Under the pieces are notes generated by a model. The model was not told where the DNA came from. It worked only from the letters and a program-made list of their open reading frames with translations, and searched no databases. A stretch of DNA of 55,404 nt from Phycisphaerales bacterium UBA7800 (GTDB lineage: Bacteria > Planctomycetota > Phycisphaerae > Phycisphaerales > Phycisphaeraceae): contig DLCK01000053.1 in the NCBI GenBank assembly GCA_002480565.1, positions 1 through 55,404 of the forward strand, in the 5' to 3' direction. Shown here in pieces: positions 25,204-33,958 of the stretch. The position numbers and the translations under genes were made by a program. Position 1 is the first letter of the stretch. Each line of letters starts with the position of its first letter.

Positions 25204-26511
25204 ATGCCCACCACGATTACCGGCCCAATCACTCAGACCTTTGAAGTTCTCGGCCCACTGTATTGCCCGTACTACAACATATGGGGACGCGATGTCTATG
25301 TCCGCAGTGAAGCCTTTGCCGACAACCCATTCACCGTCAAGGCTTCCTCTACATCCGGCTCACCTGCAATCATCGATGCCAACGGTCAATTTTTCCACTT
25401 CCTCACCGATGCCGTGGAACAAGGTTGTCAATTTGCATACGACGGTAAACAAGCCTTAACCATCACCATTCCCGAAGGTCAACAGCTTTACCACGAAGAC
25501 AACGGCAACGCTGATGCAGCATGGAAACATTGCAACAGTCTCATCATGGCAGGCCGCCCACTACTGGATCCTACGCGTCCAAGACCTGAGCATTGGGACA
25601 TGATCGAATACTGCACATGGGTCGAACAAAAACGCATCATGGCGGATGGGACGCCACACGACGTTCTCAGCGATGCGTTCATTGATGACTACATGCAACG
25701 TGTCCATCAAATGGGCTTACCTTTGGGTAAGTTCACCATTGATCACGGTTGGACACCCGGTCATTACACCTATGGTGATTGGGATGTGGATACGACAAAA
25801 TTCCCGGACCTGGAAAAAACCTTCAGACGTATCGCGGACAACGGCTTTGTGCCTTCACTGTGGTTCGCGCCGGTCTGGTTACACCAACTCTCACGTGTGG
25901 TGGCTGAACATCCGAATCTGCTTGGGCCACCGACCGCGCCTTCGACACCTGATTCGCCGAATCGTGAGGATATTTGGCATTACTGGGAACCATGTGGGGA
26001 AACGTTCGATCACATCAAGCTGATCTTTCAACGCTTTGTTGATATGGGTGTGCGGAAGTTCAAATGGGACATGATCTATGCTGACAAGTCCTTCATGAAA
26101 AAGCTGCACATTCTGTTCTATGAAGCGATGAAACAGATCGATCCGTCTGTGGAAGTGGAGATCCATCAGCCGGACATTTTCTTTGCACAATACGGCGATG
26201 CGATCCGCACCAATGATGTGCTATGCAACGAAAAGATGGCGTGGCATGATTTGACGTTGGCTCACTTTAAAGTCTGTAACAATTCCTCACCGGGTAAGGT
26301 GATCAATCTCGACCACATCGGCGGGAACGATCCTGATATTTCACCACAGCGATTCTGCGAACATCTTGAATTGTACAAGGGTGTCGATGGCTATCCTGTC
26401 GTCTCGTTGTTGCCGGATAGTATTGGTCAGGATGCCGTCAGTGAGTTACAAAAGTATCTCAAGAACTATGCTGACAACCCCACGCCGGTGAGTACGTTTT
26501 ACGATCACTGA
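25204..26511 (+). CDS. Clan GH-D/GH31-like glycosidase, cytoplasmic (alpha-galactosidase-like)
   Basis: A 435-residue protein with no signal peptide. A short N-terminal beta domain (1-110) precedes a TIM barrel with the hallmarks of clan GH-D and GH31 retaining alpha-glycosidases. These are IDHGWTPG...YGDWDVDTTKFPDL near residues 180-200, GFVPSLWFAPVW, and KFKWDMIYAD containing candidate nucleophile Asp289. Candidate acid/base residues follow in the EIHQPD or IRTND segments. It is shorter than typical GH36 enzymes, which carry a larger N-terminal sandwich. The family could be GH36, GH27 or a GH31-like outgroup. The start is weakly supported by CAGGC. It lies 172 bases after the GH51 gene, with no clear promoter seen in the gap. 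Confidence 0.7.
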   Translation: MPTTITGPITQTFEVLGPLYCPYYNIWGRDVYVRSEAFADNPFTVKASSTSGSPAIIDANGQFFHFLTDAVEQGCQFAYDGKQALTITIPEGQQLYHEDNGNADAAWKHCNSLIMAGRPLLDPTRPRPEHWDMIEYCTWVEQKRIMADGTPHDVLSDAFIDDYMQRVHQMGLPLGKFTIDHGWTPGHYTYGDWDVDTTKFPDLEKTFRRIADNGFVPSLWFAPVWLHQLSRVVAEHPNLLGPPTAPSTPDSPNREDIWHYWEPCGETFDHIKLIFQRFVDMGVRKFKWDMIYADKSFMKKLHILFYEAMKQIDPSVEVEIHQPDIFFAQYGDAIRTNDVLCNEKMAWHDLTLAHFKVCNNSSPGKVINLDHIGGNDPDISPQRFCEHLELYKGVDGYPVVSLLPDSIGQDAVSELQKYLKNYADNPTPVSTFYDH

Positions 26512-26594
26512 TTCGCTGTGATGTCTTTGGGTGTATGACTGCGAAAGGTGTTGGGCGTCATGCCAAAGGCTTCGTGCAAGCAGCGATTGCTTGA
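26505..26594 (-). pseudogene. C-terminal relic of an AraC-family regulator
   Basis: Read on the minus strand, these bases encode SSNRCLHEAFGMTPNTFR plus a short tail (SHTPKDITANQ) and a stop at 26505. The FGMTPxxFR stretch is the classic end of the second helix-turn-helix of AraC-family regulators, where S-x-x-x-LHxAF-like residues precede it. Upstream in the same frame the AraC pattern fades and a stop occurs near 26634, so the rest of the gene is gone. The fragment overlaps the end of the convergent glycosidase gene by seven bases. It is too short to be an independent gene; chance similarity cannot be fully excluded. Confidence 0.55.
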
Positions 26595-26745
26595 GGGGGG
26601 ACAGGAAATTAGACGATGCAATTGCTTCGATTCTCAATGAAAGTGTTGCATAACCCTTGATTTGATATTGATACTCGTGTCAGTGATGTTCATCCATGCC
26701 GTACGTCGCGCGATTGGATAATTTATGTCGTTTGACTCTTATATT

Positions 26746-27663
26746 TCAGCGTTTTTCTAACTGTTTTATTGACTCTGCCAACCCGATTGCATGCACATCT
26801 GCTTCTAATGCCTTAAAGCGTTCGTCGCTTAAAGGTTCAAGTGGTAACCGAACCGGGCCGCAATCCATGCCCATGATTTTCATGATGGCTTTACCACCAA
26901 CCAATCCGTCATAGCGATGCAGAAGCTTGATCATTTCGCGGACTTTGCGTTGCAACTTCTGAGCATGTTGTATATCACCTTGCTCATAGGCATGGATCAT
27001 GTTCAGGTACAGTGGGGCAGCAAAGTTGTATGTGCTACCGACTGCACCACTGGGTTGCAATGGTAAAGCAGAGAGTAAAATTTCATCACGCCCAAAGAGC
27101 ATTTTGTATCGGCCTTCTGCAGCATCGACACATCGTCCAAAGTCGTAAAGATCTTCGTGAGTGAATTTGATGCCTGCAAATGTCGGGATGCGATTAGCTT
27201 GTTCAACAATGAATTGTTCCATACATAATTTCACACCAGTCATCGCTGGCATGTGGTAGTAATAAAACGGCAGCAAAGGGGCGGCACTGGCAAGTTCGCG
27301 ACACCAATTCCCCAGTGAAGTGACCGTCGCAGGTTTGAAAAAGTACGGTGCAATACCAGCAATGGCGTCGGCCCCGATTTGCTGGGCATGTTCTGCAAGT
27401 GTCTGGGCTTCACGCAATGACGTATGACCAACATGTACGATCACCGATAAACCTGCTGGCTTGCATTGGCACCAACACTTTGCGATAGCCATCCGTTCAT
27501 CACAGCTTAGTGACGAACCTTCGCCGGTTGTCCCACATATAAATGCGCCCCTGACACCTGCATCGACCAGAGACTGGGCCTGCTGAGCAATCCGGCCAAG
27601 TTGCACGTGATGGTTCGAATCCATGGCCGTAAACGGCGCAGCGATCAATCCATCTTTGAACAT
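26746..27663 (-). CDS. nanA: N-acetylneuraminate lyase-like aldolase (DapA superfamily)
   Basis: A 305-residue class I aldolase. ATG 27663 is preferred over upstream in-frame starts because AAAGG precedes it and the protein then begins at the family's usual point (DGLIAAPFTAMD). It has CGTTGEGSSL for the carboxylate-binding loop, YYYHMPAMTG with the catalytic-region Tyr, GIKFTHEDLYDF with the Schiff-base Lys, and GAVGSTYNFAAP. This combination matches the neuraminate-lyase branch, including animal NPL, better than dihydrodipicolinate synthase. Such enzymes split a 2-keto-3-deoxy acid into pyruvate and an aldose such as ManNAc. Upstream on the same strand lie an FCD GntR regulator and a sulfatase. 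No transporter or ManNAc kinase is nearby, so the true substrate may be another keto-deoxy acid. Confidence 0.72.
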   Translation of the reverse strand: MFKDGLIAAPFTAMDSNHHVQLGRIAQQAQSLVDAGVRGAFICGTTGEGSSLSCDERMAIAKCWCQCKPAGLSVIVHVGHTSLREAQTLAEHAQQIGADAIAGIAPYFFKPATVTSLGNWCRELASAAPLLPFYYYHMPAMTGVKLCMEQFIVEQANRIPTFAGIKFTHEDLYDFGRCVDAAEGRYKMLFGRDEILLSALPLQPSGAVGSTYNFAAPLYLNMIHAYEQGDIQHAQKLQRKVREMIKLLHRYDGLVGGKAIMKIMGMDCGPVRLPLEPLSDERFKALEADVHAIGLAESIKQLEKR

Positions 27664-27696
27664 ATTGAAAACCTTTTTTGGTAAAGAAGTCATATT

Positions 27697-27739
27697 TTGT
27701 ATACAATATGAGTGTATTAATCTGGAGGGTTGTTGGCAA
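27697..27739 (-). promoter_or_regulatory. Promoter plus TTGTATACAA operator of the aldolase gene
   Basis: On the minus strand TTGCCA (27739-27734) is 17 bases from TACACT (27716-27711). The perfect palindrome TTGTATACAA (27697-27706) lies at the expected transcription start. It is embedded in a near-palindrome, CATAT..ATATG. A GTATAC core is typical of FCD-type GntR operators, and the adjacent gene at 27845 encodes such a regulator, so that protein is the obvious candidate to bind here. Confidence 0.6.
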
Positions 27740-27844
27740 GGGCAATCTGTAAAAATATGAATGTGAAAGGAAAAACATTCACTTAGATGCATGACATTAA
27801 GGTCAAATCACCATTTTATTAATGGTAATTTACAACGGCTTGAT

Positions 27845-28672
27845 TTAGTATTTGTTGGCAGCCATGACGTCGCGAAGGCGGATGATGTTTTCCAGCATCT
27901 GTGCCAATTCCGGTTGGAGCTTGCGTCGTTGGGCCGGCTTGTCGTTGATATGTTCATCGACCCAATCCATGAATTGCATGGCTTCAAGGCGTCCATGTTC
28001 GATGTGGTGATGCAGAATGTGATGCCCAAGTTCGAGATTCTCTTGGCGGATACTTCGCACAATTCGGCGATGTTCGCGCCAGATGCGTATCGCTCTTTTC
28101 CAGGGATCTGCGTCCTGACTGATGATGCGACCCGGCATGAAAATCCGACTCATTAAGTGAAGTTGACTGCTTACACGTTTGATCCAGCGGTTGTTGGCTG
28201 ATTGCAAAATCAATTCATGAAATTGAGCATCAAGTTGATACCAACGTGCTTCAAATGCAAAACGCAATGTTGCTTTGGCATTATTATTTTGAAGGTAAGT
28301 TTTCCGTAACAACTCAAACATGCTTGAACAGATGCGGTCAAGCTTGTTGATGAGTTTTATCTGCGGGGATTGAGTGACCAATTGCAGGGCGTAACATTCA
28401 AGGTGAATTCGAAAGCTGAAAAGTTCGTCAAGTTCATCGCGTTGCATCATGCGAACAAAGCTGCCGGTGTTGGGAATCTGAATCAGAAAGCCTTCGCTTT
28501 CCAGTTGTGCAACCGCTTCACGTACCGGGGTTCGGCTGACTCCGATCTGCTTGGCCAATGCGACTTCAGGTAATTTGCATCCGACCGCTAATTCACCTTG
28601 CCAGAGCATACGATAAATGTGATCGTATGCCTGCAAAGTCAGATTGGATCGTGTAGCTGTCACGGGTGGCAT
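27845..28672 (-). CDS. GntR-family regulator, FCD subfamily
   Basis: A 275-residue DNA-binding regulator. Residues about 10-75 form the winged helix-turn-helix: GELAVGCKLPEVALAKQIGV, then SRTPVREAVAQLESEGFL, the GntR recognition-helix signature. The remaining 190 residues are helical and match the FCD ligand-binding domain (FRIHLECYALQL; FHELILQSANNRW; a His-rich HHILHHHIEHGR helix suited to metal or acid binding). FCD regulators usually sense sugar acids or their breakdown products. It lies between the sulfatase gene (105 bases upstream) and the aldolase gene (downstream), all on one strand. That arrangement suggests it represses the aldolase unit through the palindrome at 27697 and is released by an acidic sugar. 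Confidence 0.85.
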   Translation of the reverse strand: MPPVTATRSNLTLQAYDHIYRMLWQGELAVGCKLPEVALAKQIGVSRTPVREAVAQLESEGFLIQIPNTGSFVRMMQRDELDELFSFRIHLECYALQLVTQSPQIKLINKLDRICSSMFELLRKTYLQNNNAKATLRFAFEARWYQLDAQFHELILQSANNRWIKRVSSQLHLMSRIFMPGRIISQDADPWKRAIRIWREHRRIVRSIRQENLELGHHILHHHIEHGRLEAMQFMDWVDEHINDKPAQRRKLQPELAQMLENIIRLRDVMAANKY

Positions 28673-28777
28673 GAGACTGGCCTGTTTTCAAATCAGCAAT
28701 TTCACTTGCATGCCTCTGACATCAGAGCACAAGCGTGCCACCTATTGTATTGAAATTTTCATCTTAAGTGTGAGTGA

Positions 28778-30331
28778 TTATTCCGGAGCATCCACAAGTA
28801 AATCGCTTGCATGCGTTGCCAATACATTGGGATTGTAAAGTAGATGCTCAGCTTCAATGAGTCGCCCGTCTGGCAGTTCATAGACATTGAGCACACGATC
28901 TTTGATCTTGGGATAAGCATTTTTAAGTTTGCTGTCGGCCTGCATCCATGCTTGTATATTTTTCAGATCAATGGACTGTTTTACGAATTCACGGAGCTTG
29001 ACCAGTGCCTTGGCATCATCTCCAGTTGCATTATCAGCAAGGTTGTGTTGCTCTAACGGATCAGCTTCTATGTCGAAAAGCAATTCAGGTGCATCAGTGA
29101 ACGCGACATATTTATACTTCCCATCGCGGACCATTCTAAATGCGGTTCCTTTGCCCCAGCGTTCATTGAGTGTGTCACTGAATACCATCCCACGATTCGG
29201 TTCGTTGCCGGACTTGATTGCATCACTGAGATTCATGCCATAGAGGTCCGCGGGTGCATCGACATCCGTCAGTCCACATAGTGTTGGGAACAGGTCAGCC
29301 AGACTCACGGGGGTGTTGATTTGGTAGGCAGGCATTTTACCACTGCGCTGTTCGGGGGTTTGAACAATAAACGGCACACGGGTTGAAGATTCATGCCATG
29401 TGTTCTTCCACCAACCTCCATGTTCACCAGCCATCTCACCATGATCCGACGTGTAAACCACGATGGTGTTTTCCAGCAGTCCGTCTTTTTCCAATACTGC
29501 CAACATGTCGCCAAGGATTTCATCCAAATAATCGACGCATGCAAAGTATGCTGCGCGTGCTTTGGCCATTTCTTCTTCGCCAATTCGGTCGGTGTCAAAA
29601 CCCTTTCGCATGCCCAGAGTCATTGGATGCTCAAACGTATCACCCGTGCGTCCAACTTTGGGAGGAGTGACACCTTTGGGCCAATATTTTTTGAGATGTC
29701 GCCACGGCGCGTTAAGCGGGAAATGGGGTCGGCTGTATGAAGCACATAAAAACCATGGCTTGTCAGGTTCTGTTGCGGTTTGCTCGCGTAGAAAACTGAT
29801 GGTTTCACGGCTGACGATCTGTTCCTGAAGTTGGCTTTCAGGGATGGTTGTCGGACCAGCGGTTAGTGTTCGTTTCTGCATGGGAGTGTTGTTTTCCAAT
29901 CCCATTGCTTTGATATCCAGGAGTTCATGTTGATGCCCGCAGTTGCCGGTGATGTCCCCATAGGGCCGGTGTTGAAAGCCGTGGTATTGAAGATTACCCC
30001 CGAAGTGCATTTTGCCAACGAGTGCTGTGGTGTATCCTGCTGCTGCAAATGCCTTGGGGATCGTCGGAAGATTCGGGTCCAGCACACTGCTGTTAAACCA
30101 CGCGCCGCAGTCAAACACTTCACGTCCTGAGAGCATGCACATACGTGATGGTGTACACAACGGCATCTGACAGTAGGTGGTGTTAAACGCTGTGCCATGT
30201 TGCTTAAGGCCATCAAGTGTCGGCGTCTGACAAGGTTCGGCTAGTGAGGGATCATGATGGTCTGACAGAAAGCGAAAGCTATGCTCGTCTGAGAGCAGAA
30301 ACAAAACATTGGGTTTTTTCGTGCTGGACAT
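28778..30331 (-). CDS. Sulfatase (Cys-type, alkaline-phosphatase superfamily)
   Basis: A 517-residue sulfuric ester hydrolase. ATG 30331 has GGAGA upstream and gives the standard start KKPNVLFLLSDEH, whose acidic residue binds Ca. The activation motif CTPSR carries Cys59, which must be converted to formylglycine by FGE or anSME encoded elsewhere. Further family landmarks are GKMHFGG, YTSDHGEMAGEHGGWWK and a C-terminal KYKYV...ELLFDIEADPLEQHNLA segment. There is no signal peptide, so it is either cytoplasmic or exported by an unrecognised route. The gene is divergent from an AraC regulator and upstream of an FCD GntR and an aldolase gene. This context points to desulfation of acidic sugar fragments; the sulfated position cannot be deduced. 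Confidence 0.9.
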   Translation of the reverse strand: MSSTKKPNVLFLLSDEHSFRFLSDHHDPSLAEPCQTPTLDGLKQHGTAFNTTYCQMPLCTPSRMCMLSGREVFDCGAWFNSSVLDPNLPTIPKAFAAAGYTTALVGKMHFGGNLQYHGFQHRPYGDITGNCGHQHELLDIKAMGLENNTPMQKRTLTAGPTTIPESQLQEQIVSRETISFLREQTATEPDKPWFLCASYSRPHFPLNAPWRHLKKYWPKGVTPPKVGRTGDTFEHPMTLGMRKGFDTDRIGEEEMAKARAAYFACVDYLDEILGDMLAVLEKDGLLENTIVVYTSDHGEMAGEHGGWWKNTWHESSTRVPFIVQTPEQRSGKMPAYQINTPVSLADLFPTLCGLTDVDAPADLYGMNLSDAIKSGNEPNRGMVFSDTLNERWGKGTAFRMVRDGKYKYVAFTDAPELLFDIEADPLEQHNLADNATGDDAKALVKLREFVKQSIDLKNIQAWMQADSKLKNAYPKIKDRVLNVYELPDGRLIEAEHLLYNPNVLATHASDLLVDAPE

Positions 30332-30454
30332 CAGGTTGTCTCCAATGAATACCAATTGGCTAAATGTTTGATATGGGATTTAGAGTGTCATTTTATCTTG
30401 ATAAACAATGTAAACCATAGTTTAAATGGTATCTATTTGTTATATTTGGTATTG
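30332..30454. promoter_or_regulatory. Divergent control region between sulfatase and AraC genes
   Basis: This AT-rich 123-base region separates divergent genes. It contains the inverted pair ACCAT (30414-30418) and ATGGT (30426-30430) with a 7-base spacer, and the octamer palindrome CCAATTGG near the sulfatase side. Either could bind the AraC product encoded here. No promoter hexamers stand out clearly. Confidence 0.35.
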
Positions 30455-31306
30455 ATGAAGACTGGTCCTACTATCACCAAGCCTCCAAGACAGCAGGTCA
30501 CTTGCGCCCTGGGGCAAGGTTTGATTCGCTGTTCATGGATTGATCCGGGGATGCATCCAGCCGGACGCCGTTATTGTGTGATGGGAGACTATGTGATTGT
30601 GTATCTCATGCGTGGCAGCGCGATCGTGACCGACGATCAGGATCAGACATTTACTTTTTCACAAGGTGATCTGTTTTTCCGCCCGCCGGGGATACCGCAT
30701 TTTGTTCTGCGTCCGCAGCCACGTCAGTGGTTGTCATTTGCCTTGGGAATCAGCACGGAAATTTATCAATCACTAAAGCCGTTGCAAATTTTGCCACAGC
30801 GCTTAAAGATATGGCACGTAGGCAAAGGCGATGTCTATACACGAAAGTGCCAACGTTTAACCCAGACCGTTAGACAAGGACAACAACTTTCACCACAGAC
30901 TCTACTGCATCGTATCATGGCGTGGCTCGATGAGATGACGCATGTCAAGCAAGTCATGCAAGCAGATGCATCCATTCCCCGAAAGATTCGACAAGCAGCC
31001 AGCATGCTCACTGAGTCCTATGATGGTGATGTGGATTTACAGCAGATCGCTGAAAAGATCGACATGGGTTACGAACACTTCCGCAAGGCATTTACGCATC
31101 ACATGGGTAAGAGTCCCATGGCTTATCGCATCACCCATCGCATCGGACATGCTCAAAGTCGTCTGCTTGAAACGGAGGTCAGTGTCAGCGCGTTGGCTGA
31201 ACAATTGGGGTACGCAGATGTCTACACCTTCAGCCGTCAGTTTAAACAATTCACTGGCCAGAGTCCGACTGCGTTTCGTAATCAATCAATGCCGCAAGGT
31301 CTTTGA
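30455..31306 (+). CDS. AraC-family transcriptional regulator (cupin sensor plus HTH)
   Basis: A 283-residue regulator. The ATG at 30455 is preferred to an upstream in-frame start that would add 33 non-family residues, although no strong ribosome site is visible. The N-terminal half is a cupin sugar-sensing domain (GDYVIVYLMRGSAIVTD; FSQGDLFFRPPGIPHFV). The last 100 residues carry the two helix-turn-helix units (VDLQQIAEKIDMGYEHFRKAFTHHMGKSP, then VSALAEQLGYADVYTFSRQFKQFTGQSP). It is transcribed away from a sulfatase gene, the usual arrangement for an activator of that gene, which is an inference. Its 3' end overlaps the end of the convergent beta-helix gene by 56 coding bases. Confidence 0.87.
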   Translation: MKTGPTITKPPRQQVTCALGQGLIRCSWIDPGMHPAGRRYCVMGDYVIVYLMRGSAIVTDDQDQTFTFSQGDLFFRPPGIPHFVLRPQPRQWLSFALGISTEIYQSLKPLQILPQRLKIWHVGKGDVYTRKCQRLTQTVRQGQQLSPQTLLHRIMAWLDEMTHVKQVMQADASIPRKIRQAASMLTESYDGDVDLQQIAEKIDMGYEHFRKAFTHHMGKSPMAYRITHRIGHAQSRLLETEVSVSALAEQLGYADVYTFSRQFKQFTGQSPTAFRNQSMPQGL

Positions 31307-33920
31307 CCGTGTTCCAGTCCACTCCCACGGGGCGCTGCGTTGCGATCAGTTGTGGGATGGTGATGCCCATATTGTTTGCAAGACTTTGGGGTTTTAATGA
31401 AAAGCTATTTTGCTGTGGGTTCGTGAGTCCTGCTTGTTCGATGGATTGCATAACCTTGCCATGTGCTCCAGCTGTAATGGATGCAGTTTGACTTTGCGTG
31501 TTTAAGCAGACATTCAGATTCCCATCAAACTCCATGAGGCTTCCTTGCCAATCATCACGCGCGTAGAGTTGGTTGGTGACGATGAGATTGTTAAAGAATC
31601 GAAAGTTGGCAAGTTCACGCGCCATCGGCCCATAGGTCGGATGTGGTAGACTCAGCAAATTTCCCTGAGGCATAAAGACCGTATTGTGATACACCACAAA
31701 TCCCGCGCCGGGAACAGCCACAAAACGCTTGGAAATCAGGCTGTTTTTGTCACTAAACCCTGTAGCTCCCATGTGATCACGTGCCCAGTTTTTGCCACTG
31801 GCTCCAATCTTAAATGCGCCAGGCATGTGTCCGACGAGTTGCCAGATTTTACCGAAGCTCTCCGATTGTGTGATCACATTGTCGTGAATGAAAACGGGAC
31901 CCGGCCATGGTGTTCCACCAAGGGGTTGCCAACTGATCGGTTCGAAAACATCTTCGATCCAGTTGTAGGCAATGGTCACATCCGCTGCATGGTCTTCGGT
32001 TTCAATCGCATTGTCTACGAGTTTGTAAAACCGGTTATGTGTGATTTTCAAGTCTTTGGCCCAGCGGACGCCCCAGGTGGCAAGGCCTTCAAACGCATGA
32101 TGGATGTTGGAGTTTTTCAAGACCCAGTGACTACCCACATTGCCAAGGATGCCGGTCTCATCATTTTTGATGTTCGTTCGGTCGGTGTTGTGTCCCTTGC
32201 GATGCCACCAATAGTACGTGTGCTTTTTAGCGATTGGAGTGTTGTGATATTTTTTGATGACCTGCATCGTATCTTCAAAGACTGGCTTGTTGCTGTAGTC
32301 GCAATGATCGACGGTGACATGATGGGTGGTGCGACTTTCATCAGGTGATTGAGCGCGGCCGCCAACACCAAAACGGCAACCAATAAACGTGCAGTCTTTA
32401 ACCGTCACATGGTGGCGCATAGCAAGTACGCCCACAGCACCGGGGGTTTCAAAGGTCAGGCCTTGAATCACAACGTGGCCATCACCGTCACCTTCAATGA
32501 CAAGGTTGGCATCAAGACCGTTGGGACTGAAGGTGTGACCGTTGGAGCCATGTGCGTTGATTGGCGAGGCGGCCATCACATGTTCATTGGGGTTCGTTGA
32601 GCCGTATTGCCCGGACTGTTCAAGTCGGACGTAGAGCATTTTATCCCTTAAATCATAGGTGAATCCGTTGGTTGGTCCCGGATAATCGTCAAAGAGCGTA
32701 AAGGTTTTAAGCGTGTCGAGATTGGGGTAGGGCATCAAGCCGATCTGGTCGTAAAGCACTCTTGCTGGCCAGTGATCCAAACTCGTGCGATAGAGTTGGA
32801 GTTTTTCATCCACACATTCCCATCGCACTTTCCCCTGACGAAGTGTCGGGTCAGCCAGTGTCAGGACGACGGCATTTTTTTGACTGTCAGTTGCCTTGAT
32901 GGTGATGGGGTTGTCTGCTGTGCCATGATCTGTGATGCGGACCTGCTCTGTATAGACTCCAGGTGCAATGAGGACAGTATCACCGGGGATTAATTGTTGC
33001 GTCGCCCGACCGATGGTGCCAAAGGCCGTTTGAGGTGTCAGCCCATCTGCTTGATCCGTACCGTTTTTAGCTGAGACATGAAACGTTTGCGGTTCACGTT
33101 TGAGCATTGCCTGAGGCTTGGTGATGGATTTGCCAACGATGGATTCGATGGCAGATTCACTCAATGCTTGATTCCAGACTGCAAAGTTTGCGTAACAACT
33201 TGCGCTGCTTAATTCGTCTGCATTCTTTATGGATGAGTATCGTCGAGCACTCAGTGTCAGGATGTTTTCGCCCCCCATGGGGTTGATTTTGTCTGGAATA
33301 TCCTTTGTGTTTATTTGATATGTAACGAGTTGGCCAGTTAGGGATTGAATGACGTAAAGTTCGACGGACTTGCCAGGTTGATAACAGACAAACAGGTCGT
33401 ACCACGTGTTTGCTTGAAGCGGTTTCTCACTGACAAGGAAGACGGTGTTGGATCGATCTCCGCCGGAGACTGTGATGCATGGTCGTGGCCCGTCTGCATT
33501 CCATCCGTGCTTGGCAGTTAAGCCCAGTTCAATCCCACGCAATCCGTCTTGGGGGCGATGCCGGGACCATATGATTCCTTGGGGTTTTGGGCCAATTTTA
33601 ATGCGAGTCCAGATGGTCTGTGTCCCGGTTTGCATCAGGGCATGATTGCTGCTGCCACGATATCGCAGGAAGTGTCCAGGCTTGAGTGTGATGCTGGCGG
33701 GTTGGTTGTCCTCGGCTTTGATGGGTAAGACCGCATCGGGTGCAGGTTGGTTGTCCAGTGCATAAGCTGTGAACGTCACCTGTCCTGTACTGTTGGACAA
33801 TGATTCAGCGAATGCCCATACTGCGGTTGGCTTTGGACTGATTTGCGTATCAGCGTGGATCGTGTTGGATAGACAGATGGCCAGGAGGATGCATAGCCAT
33901 CCATAGAACGTGTTGAACAT
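31251..33920 (-). CDS. Secreted LamG plus parallel beta-helix protein, polysaccharide lyase-like
   Basis: An 889-residue exported protein with signal peptide 1-23 (ending IHADT). Residues about 30-270 look like a LamG/concanavalin sandwich. From about 285 the sequence reads FHVSAKNGTDQADGLTPQTAFGTI...GDTVLIAPGVYTEQV, the DUF1565-type start of right-handed beta-helices found in polysaccharide lyases and epimerases. The helix continues to about 800 with repeated H-V-T-V and N-x-I/F rungs, for example VTVKDCTFIGCRFGVGG and LKITHNRFYKL. No catalytic residue can be named. It is the last gene of a minus-strand unit that starts with a GntR/LacI-hybrid regulator and a pseudopilin. It probably acts on an acidic polysaccharide outside the cell. 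Confidence 0.78.
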   Translation of the reverse strand: MFNTFYGWLCILLAICLSNTIHADTQISPKPTAVWAFAESLSNSTGQVTFTAYALDNQPAPDAVLPIKAEDNQPASITLKPGHFLRYRGSSNHALMQTGTQTIWTRIKIGPKPQGIIWSRHRPQDGLRGIELGLTAKHGWNADGPRPCITVSGGDRSNTVFLVSEKPLQANTWYDLFVCYQPGKSVELYVIQSLTGQLVTYQINTKDIPDKINPMGGENILTLSARRYSSIKNADELSSASCYANFAVWNQALSESAIESIVGKSITKPQAMLKREPQTFHVSAKNGTDQADGLTPQTAFGTIGRATQQLIPGDTVLIAPGVYTEQVRITDHGTADNPITIKATDSQKNAVVLTLADPTLRQGKVRWECVDEKLQLYRTSLDHWPARVLYDQIGLMPYPNLDTLKTFTLFDDYPGPTNGFTYDLRDKMLYVRLEQSGQYGSTNPNEHVMAASPINAHGSNGHTFSPNGLDANLVIEGDGDGHVVIQGLTFETPGAVGVLAMRHHVTVKDCTFIGCRFGVGGRAQSPDESRTTHHVTVDHCDYSNKPVFEDTMQVIKKYHNTPIAKKHTYYWWHRKGHNTDRTNIKNDETGILGNVGSHWVLKNSNIHHAFEGLATWGVRWAKDLKITHNRFYKLVDNAIETEDHAADVTIAYNWIEDVFEPISWQPLGGTPWPGPVFIHDNVITQSESFGKIWQLVGHMPGAFKIGASGKNWARDHMGATGFSDKNSLISKRFVAVPGAGFVVYHNTVFMPQGNLLSLPHPTYGPMARELANFRFFNNLIVTNQLYARDDWQGSLMEFDGNLNVCLNTQSQTASITAGAHGKVMQSIEQAGLTNPQQNSFSLKPQSLANNMGITIPQLIATQRPVGVDWNTVKDLAALIDYETQSDSGQ

Positions 33921-33958
33921 CGTGATTGCTTTCAGTTTTGGATTTGAAATGAGATTGA

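Noticed and set aside
26446..26637. 63-codon minus-strand frame overlapping the glycosidase end
   Set aside because: Its residues match no family, whereas the neighbouring frame gives the AraC relic; the open frame is incidental.
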